A stretch of DNA of 64,000 nt from Micropterix aruncella. Taxonomy: Eukaryota > Arthropoda > Insecta > Lepidoptera > Micropterigidae. Every line of letters begins with the position of its first letter. Within the stretch, counting starts at the first letter, position 1. This document shows positions 52,856 to 64,000 of this stretch, piece after piece. The translations under genes were made by a program, and so were the position numbers. The stretch is from the NCBI GenBank assembly GCA_944548615.1, contig CALYMY010000076.1, positions 1 to 64,000 of the forward strand, read 5' to 3'. Below the pieces are notes generated by a model. The model was not told the DNA's origin, did no database searches, and was given only the letters and a program-made list of their open reading frames with translations.

Positions 52856-54297
52856 GGAGTTCCCTCGTCGGGAGCCAACCCTGGGTGCAGCAGCCATGTC
52901 ATGGTGGAACTTAGTAATTGCCATCATAATGGAATGCCTATACCAAATTTCACGTCTCTACGGTTGACCGTTGAGGAGTTCCCTCGTCGGGAGCCAACCC
53001 TGGGTGCAGCAGCCATGTCATGGTGGAACTTAGTAATTGCCATCATAATGGAATGCCTATACCAAATTTCACGTCTCTACGGTTGACCGTTGAGGAGTTC
53101 CCTCGTCGGGAGCCAACCCTGGGTGCAGCAGCGATGTCATGGTGGAACTTAGAAATTGCCGTCATAATGGAATGCCTATACCAAATTTCACGTCTCTACG
53201 GTTGACCGTTGAGGAGTTCCCTCGTCGGGAGCCAACCCTGGGTGCAGCAGCCATGTCATGGTGGAACTTAGTAATTGCCATCATAATGGAATGCCTATAC
53301 CAAATTTCACGTCTCTACGGTTGACCGTTGAGGAGTTCCCTCGTCGGGAGCCAACCCTGGGTGCAGCAGCCATGTCATGGTGGAACTTAGTAATTGCCAT
53401 CATAATGGAATGCCTATACCAAATTTCACGTCTCTACGGTTGACCGTTGAGGAGTTCCCTCGTCGGGAGCCAACCCTGGGTGCAGCAGCCATGTCATGGT
53501 GGAACTTAGTAATTGCCATCATAATGGAATGCCTATACCAAATTTCACGTCTCTACGGTTGACCGTTGAGGAGTTCCCTCGTCGGGAGCCAACCCTGGGT
53601 GCAGCAGCCATGTCATGGTGGAACTTAGTAATTGCCATCATAATGGAATGCCTATACCAAATTTCACGTCTCTACGGTTGACCGTTGAGGAGTTCCCTCG
53701 TCGGGAGCCAACCCTGGGTGCAGCAGCGATGTCATGGTGGAACTTAGAAATTGCCGTCATAATGGAATGCCTATACCAAATTTCACGTCTCTACGGTTGA
53801 CCGTTGAGGAGTTCCCTCGTCGGGAGCCAACCCTGGGTGCAGCAGCCATGTCATGGTGGAACTTAGTAATTGCCATCATAATGGAATGCCTATACCAAAT
53901 TTCACGTCTCTACGGTTGACCGTTGAGGAGTTCCCTCGTCGGGAGCCAACCCTGGGTGCAGCAGCCATGTCATGGTGGAACTTAGTAATTGCCATCATAA
54001 TGGAATGCCTATACCAAATTTCACGTCTCTACGGTTGACCGTTGAGGAGTTCCCTCGTCGGGAGCCAACCCTGGGTGCAGCAGCCATGTCATGGTGGAAC
54101 TTAGTAATTGCCATCATAATGGAATGCCTATACCAAATTTCACGTCTCTACGGTTGACCGTTGAGAAGTTCCCTCGTCGGGAGCCAACCCTGGGTGCAGC
54201 AGCCATGTCATGGTGGAACTTAGTAATTGCCATCATAATGGAATGCCTATACCAAATTTCACGTCTCTACGGTTGACCGTTGAGGAGTTCCCTCGTC
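52856..54297 (+). repeat. Unit 13 module B, twelve monomers plus stub
   Basis: Standard V and K positions; no private change noticed. Confidence 0.95.
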
Positions 54298-55013
54298 CTT
54301 GTCACGTACCTCTTTCCGTAGGTTGTTTACTCCTTTTAATTCGTTTAACGCCTCGCGGGCAATATCTCTGGCTCTTTCCGGTATTTCTTCGAAATTCCGA
54401 AACGGCACTTCTATTTCTGTGGTCTCCATATTGTCTCTTCTCGTTGATCAAAGGCACTGAAAATGAAAATGAAAAAGCACAGATTAAATAGTATTGAAAA
54501 GTAATTAAAGAAGAAGAAGAAGACGAGATAAAAAGCAGAAGCAATGAAATGAAAAGCGTTCTAAAACCCTATCTTTTGACACCTCGCTTGTGTGTATATG
54601 ATAAAATAAAGAATATAATATTTAATTTATTAAACGAAGCCGCGGGAAAAATACTAAAACTCCCTTGGCTCGGATCGCTACTATTGAAAACAAACATCGT
54701 AAAATCGATAAATAAACTTTCGCAAGTATGACGAGGGCTGAAGTTACCATAGAAACAGAAATCGTTAAATCGATAAATATTCTATTGCGAGTCGGGCCAC
54801 CGCCTGAGCTCGTTACTATGGAAACAAAACCGTTAAATCGATAAATCAATATACCTATACAGATATTAAATCGTCTATAATTCCGTTAATATTACTCAGA
54901 TTTGAAAATTAAAAGAAGCGTTAGATGCGCAAAGCAAAACTCTATTAGATAATAATAAACAGGGAGGACTATTGATGCCTTTTAGCGCAATAGCCCTCAA
55001 ACGTCGGAAGCCA
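54298..55013 (-). repeat. Unit 13 module C
   Basis: Full-length copy. The exon-like block is 54310-54456 on the minus strand. Confidence 0.9.
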
Positions 55014-56885
55014 ATTTATTTCGAAAAATGTGATTTTTTCATAACAATTTCTATGTTCAAAATGAAAGTTTATATAAAAAAATTCAAAATGTCAAAATTT
55101 CGAAAATGCCATTTCGTAGAGATTTCAAAGGCCTTCGTTCTGTCCGAACACCGTAACGCGTTAGGTTTACTCTATCTCGATTTATTTCGAAAAATGTGAT
55201 TTTTTCATAATAATTTCCAAGTTCAAAATGAAAGTTTATATAAAAATTTTCAAAATATCAAAATTTCAAAAATGCCATTTTGTAGAGCTTAAGCGGGGTG
55301 TCGATCTCGCCAAAGACCGCAACGCGGTAGGTTTACTCTATCTCGATTTATTTCGAAAAATGTGATTTTTTCATAACAATTTCTATGTTCAAAATGAAAG
55401 TTTATATAAAATTTTTCAAAATGTCAAAATTTCGAAAATGCCATTTTGTAGAGATTACCAAGGTCGTCGTTCTGTCCGAACGCCGTAACGCTATAGGTTT
55501 ACTCTATCACGATCTTTTTCGAAAAATGTGATTTTTTCATAACAATTTCTATGTTTAAAATGAAATTTTATATAAAATTTTTCAAAATGTCAAAATTTCG
55601 AAAATGCCATTTTGTAGAGATTACCAAGGCCGTCGTTCTGTCCGAACGCCGTAACGCTATAGGTTTACTCTATCACGATCTTTTTCGAAAAATGTGATTT
55701 TTTCATAATAATTTCTATGTTTAAAATGAAATTTTATATAAAATTTTTCAAAATGTCAAAATTTCAAAAATGCCATTTTGTAGAGCTTAAGCGGGGTGTC
55801 GATCTAGCCAAAGACCGCAACGCGGTAGGTTTACTCTATCACGGTCTTTTTCGAAAAATGTCATTTATTCATAACAATTTCTATGTTCAAAATGAAAGTT
55901 TATATAAAAAATTTCAAAATGTCAAAATTTCGAAAATGCCATTTCGTAGAGATTACCAAGGCCGTGGTTCTGTCCGAACGCCGTAACGCTATAGGTTTAC
56001 TCTATCACGATCTTTTTCGAAAAATGTGATTTTTTCATTATAATTTCTATGTTTAAAATGAAATTTTATATAAAATTTTTCAAAATGTCAAAATTTCAAA
56101 AATGCCATTTTGTAGAGCTTAAGCGGGGTGTCGATCTCGCCAAAGACCGCAACGCGGTAGGTTTACTCTATCTCGATTTATTTCGAAAAATGTGATTTTT
56201 TCATAACAATTTCTATGTTCAAAATGAAAGTTTATATAAAAAATTTCAAAATGTCAAAATTTCGAAAATGCCATTTTGTAGAGATTACCAAGGCCGTCGT
56301 TCTGTCCGAACGCCGTAACCCTATAGGTTTACTCTATCACGATCTTTTTCGAAAAATGTGATTTTTTCATAACAATTTCTATGTTTAAAATGAAATTTTA
56401 TATAAAATTTTTCAAAATGTCAAAATTTCGAAAATGCCATTTTGTAGAGATTACCAAGGCCGTCGTTCTGTCCGAACGCCGTAACCCTATAGGTTTACTC
56501 TATCACGATCTTTTTCGAAAAATATGATTTTATCATAATAATTTCTATGTTTAAAATGAAATTTTATATAAAATTTTTCAAAAAGTCAAAATTTCAAAAA
56601 TGCCATTTTGTAGAGCTTAAGCGGGGTGTCGATCTCGCCAAAGACCGCAACGCGGTAGGTTTACTCTATCTCGTTCTTTTGTGAAAAATGTGATTTTTTC
56701 ATAACAATTTCTATGTTCAAAATGAAAGTTTATATAAAAAATTTCAAAATGTCAAAATTTCGAAAATGCCATTTCGTAGAGATTTCAAAGGCCTTCGTTA
56801 TGCCCAAACACCGTAACGCGTTTTATTTACTCTATCACGGTCTTTTTCGAAAAATGACATTTATTCATAACAATTTCTATGTTCA
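55014..56885 (+). repeat. Unit 14 module A, standard array
   Basis: Standard order. It carries T to A at 56532, the same change as unit 13 at 52502, exactly one period away. Confidence 0.94.
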
Positions 56886-58325
56886 GGAGTTCCCTCGTCG
56901 GGAGCCAACCCTGGGTGCAGCAGCCATGTCATGGTGGAACTTAGTAATTGCCATCATAATGGAATGCCTATACCAAATTTCACGTCTCTACGGTTGACCG
57001 TTGAGGAGTTCCCTCGTCGGGAGCCAACCCTGGGTGCAGCAGCCATGTCATGGTGGAACTTAGTAATTGCCATCATAATGGAATGCCTATACCAAATTTC
57101 ACGTCTCTACGGTTGACCGTTGAGGAGTTCCCTCGTCGGGAGCCAACCCTGGGTGCAGCAGCGATGTCATGGTGGAACTTAGAAATTGCCGTCATAATGG
57201 AATGCCTATACCAAATTTCACGTCTCTACGGTTGACCGTTGAGGAGTTCCCTCGTCGGGAGCCAACCCTGGGTGCAGCAGCCATGTCATGGTGGAACTTA
57301 GTAATTGCCATCATAATGGAATGCCTATACCAAATTTCACGTCTCTACGGTTGACCGTTGAGGAGTTCCCTCGTCGGGAGCCAACCCTGGGTGCAGCAGC
57401 CATGTCATGGTGGAACTTAGTAATTGCCATCATAATGGAATGCCTATACCAAATTTCACGTCTCTACGGTTGACCGTTGAGGAGTTCCCTCGTCGGGAGC
57501 CAACCCTGGGTGCAGCAGCCATGTCATGGTGGAACTTAGTAATTGCCATCATAATGGAATGCCTATACCAAATTTCACGTCTCTACGGTTGACCGTTGAG
57601 GAGTTCCCTCGTCGGGAGCCAACCCTGGGTGCAGCAGCCATGTCATGGTGGAACTTAGTAATTGCCATCATAATGGAATGCCTATACCAAATTTCACGTC
57701 TCTACGGTTGACCGTTGAGGAGTTCCCTCGTCGGGAGCCAACCCTGGGTGCAGCAGCGATGTCATGGTGGAACTTAGAAATTGCCGTCATAATGGAATGC
57801 CTATACCAAATTTCACGTCTCTACGGTTGACCGTTGAGGAGTTCCCTCGTCGGGAGCCAACCCTGGGTGCAGCAGCCATGTCATGGTGGAACTTAGTAAT
57901 TGCCATCATAATGGAATGCCTATACCAAATTTCACGTCTCTACGGTTGACCGTTGAGGAGTTCCCTCGTCGGGAGCCAACCCTGGGTGCAGCAGCCATGT
58001 CATGGTGGAACTTAGTAATTGCCATCATAATGGAATGCCTATACCAAATTTCACGTCTCTACGGTTGACCGTGAGGAGTTCCCTCGTCGGGAGCCAACCC
58101 TGGGTGCAGCAGCCATGTCATGGTGGAACTTAGTAATTGCCATCATAATGGAATGCCTATACCAAATTTCACGTCTCTACGGTTGACCGTGTGAAGTTCC
58201 CTCGTCGGGAGCCAACCCTGGGTGCAGCAGCCATGTCATGGTGGAACTTAGTAATTGCCATCATAATGGAATGCCTATACCAAATTTCACGTCTCTACGG
58301 TTGACCGTTGAGGAGTTCCCTCGTC
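56886..58325 (+). repeat. Unit 14 module B, twelve monomers, two short indels
   Basis: The array is 2 bp short. A T is missing near 58072 at the start of copy 11, and the GTTGAGAAG at the start of copy 12 reads GTGTGAAG near 58190. Both lie in the second indel cluster. Confidence 0.92.
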
Positions 58326-59290
58326 CTTGTCACGTACCTCTTTCCGTAGGTTGTTTACTCCTTTTAATTCGTTTAACGCCTCGCGGGCAATATCTCTGGC
58401 TCTTTCCGGTATTTCTTCGAAATTCCGAAACGGCACTTCTATTTCTGTGGTCTCCATATTGTCTCTTCTCGTTGATCAAAGGCACTGAAAATGAAAATGA
58501 AAAAGCACAGATTAAATAGTATTGAAAAGTAATTAAAGAAGAAGAAGAAGACGAGATAAAAAGCAGAAGCAATGAAATGAAAAGCGTTCTAAAACCCTAT
58601 CTTTTGACACCTCGCTTGTGTGTATATGATAAAATAAAGAATATAATATTTAATTTATTAAACGAAGCCGCGGGAAAAATACTAAAACTCCCTTGGCTCG
58701 GATCGCTACTATTGAAAACAAACATCGTAAAATCGATAAATAAACTTTCGCAAGTATGACGAGGGCTGAAGTTACCATAGAAACAGAAATCGTTAAATCG
58801 ATAAATATTCTATTGCGAGTCGGGCCACCGCCTGAGCTCGTTACTATGGAAACAAAACCGTTAAATCGATAAATCAATATACCTATACAGATATTAAATC
58901 GTCTATAATTCCGTTAATATTACTCAGATTTGAAAATTAAAAGAAGCGTTAGATGCGCAAAGCAAAAACTCTATTAGATAATAATAAACAGGGAGGACTA
59001 TTGATGCCTTTTAGCGCAATAGCCCTCAAACGTCGGAAGCCCAATTTATTTCGAAAAATGTGATTTTTTCATAACAATTTCTATGTTCAAAATGAAAGTT
59101 TATATAAAAAAATTCAAAATGTCAAAATTTCGAAAATGCCATTTCGTAGAGATTTCAAAGGCCTTCGTTCTGTCCGAACACCGTAACGCGTTAGGTTTAC
59201 TCTATCTCGATTTATTTCGAAAAATGTGATTTTTTCATAATAATTTCCAAGTTCAAAATGAAAGTTTATATAAAAATTTTCAAAATATAT
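58071..59290. other. Second, smaller indel cluster
   Basis: Five short indel events in about 1.2 kb (near 58072, 58190, 58966, 59041 and 59287) with clean sequence on both sides. Probably a local consensus weakness like the larger patch. Confidence 0.6.
58326..59043 (-). repeat. Unit 14 module C, two single-base insertions
   Basis: An extra A near 58966 and an extra C near 59041 give 718 bp. The exon-like block (58338-58484, minus strand) is unaffected. Confidence 0.88.
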
Positions 59291-60917
59291 CAAAATTTCA
59301 AAAATGCCATTTTGTAGAGCTTAAGCGGGGTGTCGATCTCGCCAAAGACCGCAACGCGGTAGGTTTACTCTATCTCGATTTATTTCGAAAAATGTGATTT
59401 TTTCATAACAATTTCTATGTTCAAAATGAAAGTTTATATAAAATTTTTCAAAATGTCAAAATTTCGAAAATGCCATTTTGTAGAGATTACCAAGGTCGTC
59501 GTTCTGTCCGAACGCCGTAACGCTATAGGTTTACTCTATCACGATCTTTTTCGAAAAATGTGATTTTTTCATAACAATTTCTATGTTTAAAATGAAATTT
59601 TATATAAAATTTTTCAAAATGTCAAAATTTCGAAAATGCCATTTTGTAGAGATTACCAAGGCCGTCGTTCTGTCCGAACGCCGTAACGCTATAGGTTTAC
59701 TCTATCACGATCTTTTTCGAAAAATGTGATTTTTTCATAATAATTTCTATGTTTAAAATGAAATTTTATATAAAATTTTTCAAAATGTCAAAATTTCAAA
59801 AATGCCATTTTGTAGAGCTTAAGCGGGGTGTCGATCTAGCCAAAGACCGCAACGCGGTAGGTTTACTCTATCACGGTCTTTTTCGAAAAATGTCATTTAT
59901 TCATAACAATTTCTATGTTCAAAATGAAAGTTTATATAAAAAATTTCAAAATGTCAAAATTTCGAAAATGCCATTTCGTAGAGATTACCAAGGCCGTGGT
60001 TCTGTCCGAACGCCGTAACGCTATAGGTTTACTCTATCACGATCTTTTTCGAAAAATGTGATTTTTTCATTATAATTTCTATGTTTAAAATGAAATTTTA
60101 TATAAAATTTTTCAAAATGTCAAAATTTCAAAAATGCCATTTTGTAGAGCTTAAGCGGGGTGTCGATCTCGCCAAAGACCGCAACGCGGTAGGTTTACTC
60201 TATCTCGATTTATTTCGAAAAATGTGATTTTTTCATAACAATTTCTATGTTCAAAATGAAAGTTTATATAAAAAATTTCAAAATGTCAAAATTTCGAAAA
60301 TGCCATTTTGTAGAGATTACCAAGGCCGTCGTTCTGTCCGAACGCCGTAACCCTATAGGTTTACTCTATCACGATCTTTTTCGAAAAATGTGATTTTTTC
60401 ATAACAATTTCTATGTTTAAAATGAAATTTTATATAAAATTTTTCAAAATGTCAAAATTTCGAAAATGCCATTTTGTAGAGATTACCAAGGCCGTCGTTC
60501 TGTCCGAACGCCGTAACCCTATAGGTTTACTCTATCACGATCTTTTTCGAAAAATATGATTTTTTCATAATAATTTCTATGTTTAAAATGAAATTTTATA
60601 TAAAATTTTTCAAAAAGTCAAAATTTCAAAAATGCCATTTTGTAGAGCTTAAGCGGGGTGTCGATCTCGCCAAAGACCGCAACGCGGTAGGTTTACTCTA
60701 TCTCGTTCTTTTGTGAAAAATGTGATTTTTTCATAACAATTTCTATGTTCAAAATGAAAGTTTATATAAAAAATTTCAAAATGTCAAAATTTCGAAAATG
60801 CCATTTCGTAGAGATTTCAAAGGCCTTCGTTATGCCCAAACACCGTAACGCGTTTTATTTACTCTATCACGGTCTTTTTCGAAAAATGACATTTATTCAT
60901 AACAATTTCTATGTTCA
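59044..60917 (+). repeat. Unit 15 module A, standard array
   Basis: Standard order, 2 bp long because of an extra AT near 59287 in M2, the last event of the second indel cluster. Confidence 0.93.
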
Positions 60918-62359
60918 GGAGTTCCCTCGTCGGGAGCCAACCCTGGGTGCAGCAGCCATGTCATGGTGGAACTTAGTAATTGCCATCATAATGGAATGCC
61001 TATACCAAATTTCACGTCTCTACGGTTGACCGTTGAGGAGTTCCCTCGTCGGGAGCCAACCCTGGGTGCAGCAGCCATGTCATGGTGGAACTTAGTAATT
61101 GCCATCATAATGGAATGCCTATACCAAATTTCACGTCTCTACGGTTGACCGTTGAGGAGTTCCCTCGTCGGGAGCCAACCCTGGGTGCAGCAGCGATGTC
61201 ATGGTGGAACTTAGAAATTGCCGTCATAATGGAATGCCTATACCAAATTTCACGTCTCTACGGTTGACCGTTGAGGAGTTCCCTCGTCGGGAGCCAACCC
61301 TGGGTGCAGCAGCCATGTCATGGTGGAACTTAGTAATTGCCATCATAATGGAATGCCTATACCAAATTTCACGTCTCTACGGTTGACCGTTGAGGAGTTC
61401 CCTCGTCGGGAGCCAACCCTGGGTGCAGCAGCCATGTCATGGTGGAACTTAGTAATTGCCATCATAATGGAATGCCTATACCAAATTTCACGTCTCTACG
61501 GTTGACCGTTGAGGAGTTCCCTCGTCGGGAGCCAACCCTGGGTGCAGCAGCCATGTCATGGTGGAACTTAGTAATTGCCATCATAATGGAATGCCTATAC
61601 CAAATTTCACGTCTCTACGGTTGACCGTTGAGGAGTTCCCTCGTCGGGAGCCAACCCTGGGTGCAGCAGCCATGTCATGGTGGAACTTAGTAATTGCCAT
61701 CATAATGGAATGCCTATACCAAATTTCACGTCTCTACGGTTGACCGTTGAGGAGTTCCCTCGTCGGGAGCCAACCCTGGGTGCAGCAGCGATGTCATGGT
61801 GGAACTTAGAAATTGCCGTCATAATGGAATGCCTATACCAAATTTCACGTCTCTACGGTTGACCGTTGAGGAGTTCCCTCGTCGGGAGCCAACCCTGGGT
61901 GCAGCAGCCATGTCATGGTGGAACTTAGTAATTGCCATCATAATGGAATGCCTATACCAAATTTCACGTCTCTACGGTTGACCGTTGAGGAGTTCCCTCG
62001 TCGGGAGCCAACCCTGGGTGCAGCAGCCATGTCATGGTGGAACTTAGTATTTGCCATCATAATGGAATGCCTATACCAAATTTCACGTCTCTACGGTTGA
62101 CCGTTGAGGAGTTCCCTCGTCGGGAGCCAACCCTGGGTGCAGCAGCCATGTCATGGTGGAACTTAGTAATTGCCATCATAATGGAATGCCTATACCAAAT
62201 TTCACGTCTCTACGGTTGACCGTTGAGAAGTTCCCTCGTCGGGAGCCAACCCTGGGTGCAGCAGCCATGTCATGGTGGAACTTAGTAATTGCCATCATAA
62301 TGGAATGCCTATACCAAATTTCACGTCTCTACGGTTGACCGTTGAGGAGTTCCCTCGTC
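60918..62359 (+). repeat. Unit 15 module B, twelve monomers plus stub
   Basis: Standard V and K positions, with one private A to T change at 62050 in copy 10. Confidence 0.95.
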
Positions 62360-63075
62360 CTTGTCACGTACCTCTTTCCGTAGGTTGTTTACTCCTTTTA
62401 ATTCGTTTAACGCCTCGCGGGCAATATCTCTGGCTCTTTCCGGTATTTCTTCGAAATTCCGAAACGGCACTTCTATTTCTGTGGTCTCCATATTGTCTCT
62501 TCTCGTTGATCAAAGGCACTGAAAATGAAAATGAAAAAGCACAGATTAAATAGTATTGAAAAGTAATTAAAGAAGAAGAAGAAGACGAGATAAAAAGCAG
62601 AAGCAATGAAATGAAAAGCGTTCTAAAACCCTATCTTTTGACACCTCGCTTGTGTGTATATGATAAAATAAAGAATATAATATTTAATTTATTAAACGAA
62701 GCCGCGGGAAAAATACTAAAACTCCCTTGGCTCGGATCGCTACTATTGAAAACAAACATCGTAAAATCGATAAATAAACTTTCGCAAGTATGACGAGGGC
62801 TGAAGTTACCATAGAAACAGAAATCGTTAAATCGATAAATATTCTATTGCGAGTCGGGCCACCGCCTGAGCTCGTTACTATGGAAACAAAACCGTTAAAT
62901 CGATAAATCAATATACCTATACAGATATTAAATCGTCTATAATTCCGTTAATATTACTCAGATTTGAAAATTAAAAGAAGCGTTAGATGCGCAAAGCAAA
63001 ACTCTATTAGATAATAATAAACAGGGAGGACTATTGATGCCTTTTAGCGCAATAGCCCTCAAACGTCGGAAGCCA
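62360..63075 (-). repeat. Unit 15 module C
   Basis: Full-length copy. The exon-like block is 62372-62518 on the minus strand. Confidence 0.9.
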
Positions 63076-64000
63076 ATTTATTTCGAAAAATGTGATTTTT
63101 TCATAACAATTTCTATGTTCAAAATGAAAGTTTATATAAAAAAATTCAAAATGTCAAAATTTCGAAAATGCCATTTCGTAGAGATTTCAAAGGCCTTCGT
63201 TCTGTCCGAACACCGTAACGCGTTAGGTTTACTCTATCTCGATTTATTTCGAAAAATGTGATTTTTTCATAATAATTTCCAAGTTCAAAATGAAAGTTTA
63301 TATAAAAATTTTCAAAATATCAAAATTTCAAAAATGCCATTTTGTAGAGCTTAAGCGGGGTGTCGATCTCGCCAAAGACCGCAACGCGGTAGGTTTACTC
63401 TATCTCGATTTATTTCGAAAAATGTGATTTTTTCATAACAATTTCTATGTTCAAAATGAAAGTTTATATAAAATTTTTCAAAATGTCAAAATTTCGAAAA
63501 TGCCATTTTGTAGAGATTACCAAGGTCGTCGTTCTGTCCGAACGCCGTAACGCTATAGGTTTACTCTATCACGATCTTTTTCGAAAAATGTGATTTTTTC
63601 ATAACAATTTCTATGTTTAAAATGAAATTTTATATAAAATTTTTCAAAATGTCAAAATTTCGAAAATGCCATTTTGTAGAGATTACCAAGGCCGTCGTTC
63701 TGTCCGAACGCCGTAACGCTATAGGTTTACTCTATCACGATCTTTTTCGAAAAATGTGATTTTTTCATAATAATTTCTATGTTTAAAATGAAATTTTATA
63801 TAAAATTTTTCAAAATGTCAAAATTTCAAAAATGCCATTTTGTAGAGCTTAAGCGGGGTGTCGATCTAGCCAAAGACCGCAACGCGGTAGGTTTACTCTA
63901 TCACGGTCTTTTTCGAAAAATGTCATTTATTCATAACAATTTCTATGTTCAAAATGAAAGTTTATATAAAAAATTTCAAAATGTCAAAATTTCGAAAATG
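63076..64000 (+). repeat. Unit 16 module A (partial), M1-M6
   Basis: Standard order from truncated M1 up to M6, where the window ends. No differences from other units were noticed. Confidence 0.94.

Larger units (their letters stand above)
1..64000. repeat. Three-module higher-order satellite array, 4030-bp period
   Basis: The same A-B-C block recurs head to tail through the entire window. Corresponding landmarks recur every 4030 bp (for example 22155, 26185 and 30215, or 43627, 47657, 51687 and 55717). 4030 is the sum of A (1872), B (1442) and C (716). Outside two indel-rich patches, copies differ by only isolated single-base changes, so the array is recent or strongly homogenised. A HOR array with a near-nucleosome-length A+T-rich monomer is typical of centromeric or pericentromeric heterochromatin, but location and function are inference. 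No array edge is present, so total array size is unknown. Confidence 0.97.

Noticed and set aside
1..64000. CENP-B box
   Set aside because: I looked for TTCGNNNNANNCGGG and its complement in A, B and C and saw no match.

Overview
The whole 64 kb window is satellite DNA; I see no intact protein-coding gene, rRNA, tRNA or CRISPR array. There are no long ORFs, the A+T-rich repeats are high-copy and near-identical, and the one non-satellite segment carries spliceosomal-type splice signals. The source is therefore a eukaryote, most plausibly an animal and perhaps an insect (inferred from DRE-like and X-box-like promoter motifs). The species cannot be read from the sequence.

Layout: a higher-order repeat (HOR) of 4030 bp is present 16 times head to tail, 14 complete and 2 cut by the window ends. 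Each standard unit has three modules in fixed order. Module A is 1872 bp: ten full 166-bp monomers flanked by two truncated ones. Module B is 1442 bp: twelve 119-bp monomers plus a 14-bp stub. Module C is a 716-bp non-tandem segment. Module starts for units 1 to 16 are A 1, 3551, 7580, 12440, 17422, 21452, 25482, 29512, 34871, 38896, 42924, 46954, 50984, 55014, 59044, 63076; B 1393, 5422, 10282, 14312, 19294, 23324, 27354, 32713, 36741, 40766, 44796, 48826, 52856, 56886, 60918; C 2835, 6864, 11724, 16706, 20736, 24766, 28796, 34155, 38180, 42208, 46238, 50268, 54298, 58326, 62360.

Three units differ in size, always by whole monomers: unit 3 has +5 A monomers, unit 4 has +8 B monomers, and unit 8 has +8 A monomers plus one extra base. 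Units 3 and 8 share private markers, so their expansions appear to have one origin. Two stretches (about 35.19-39.21 kb and 58.07-59.29 kb) carry clustered 1-2 bp indels that look like unpolished assembly sequence.

The most interesting element is module C. On the minus strand it looks like a captured piece of an ordinary gene. It has a triplicated X-box/ATCGATA promoter-like block, an acceptor- or initiator-like TCAGT, a 147-bp exon-like block with an ATG and 40 codons ending at a strong GT donor, and then an abrupt join to the B array. It has been amplified with the satellite and could in principle drive minus-strand transcription into B and A.
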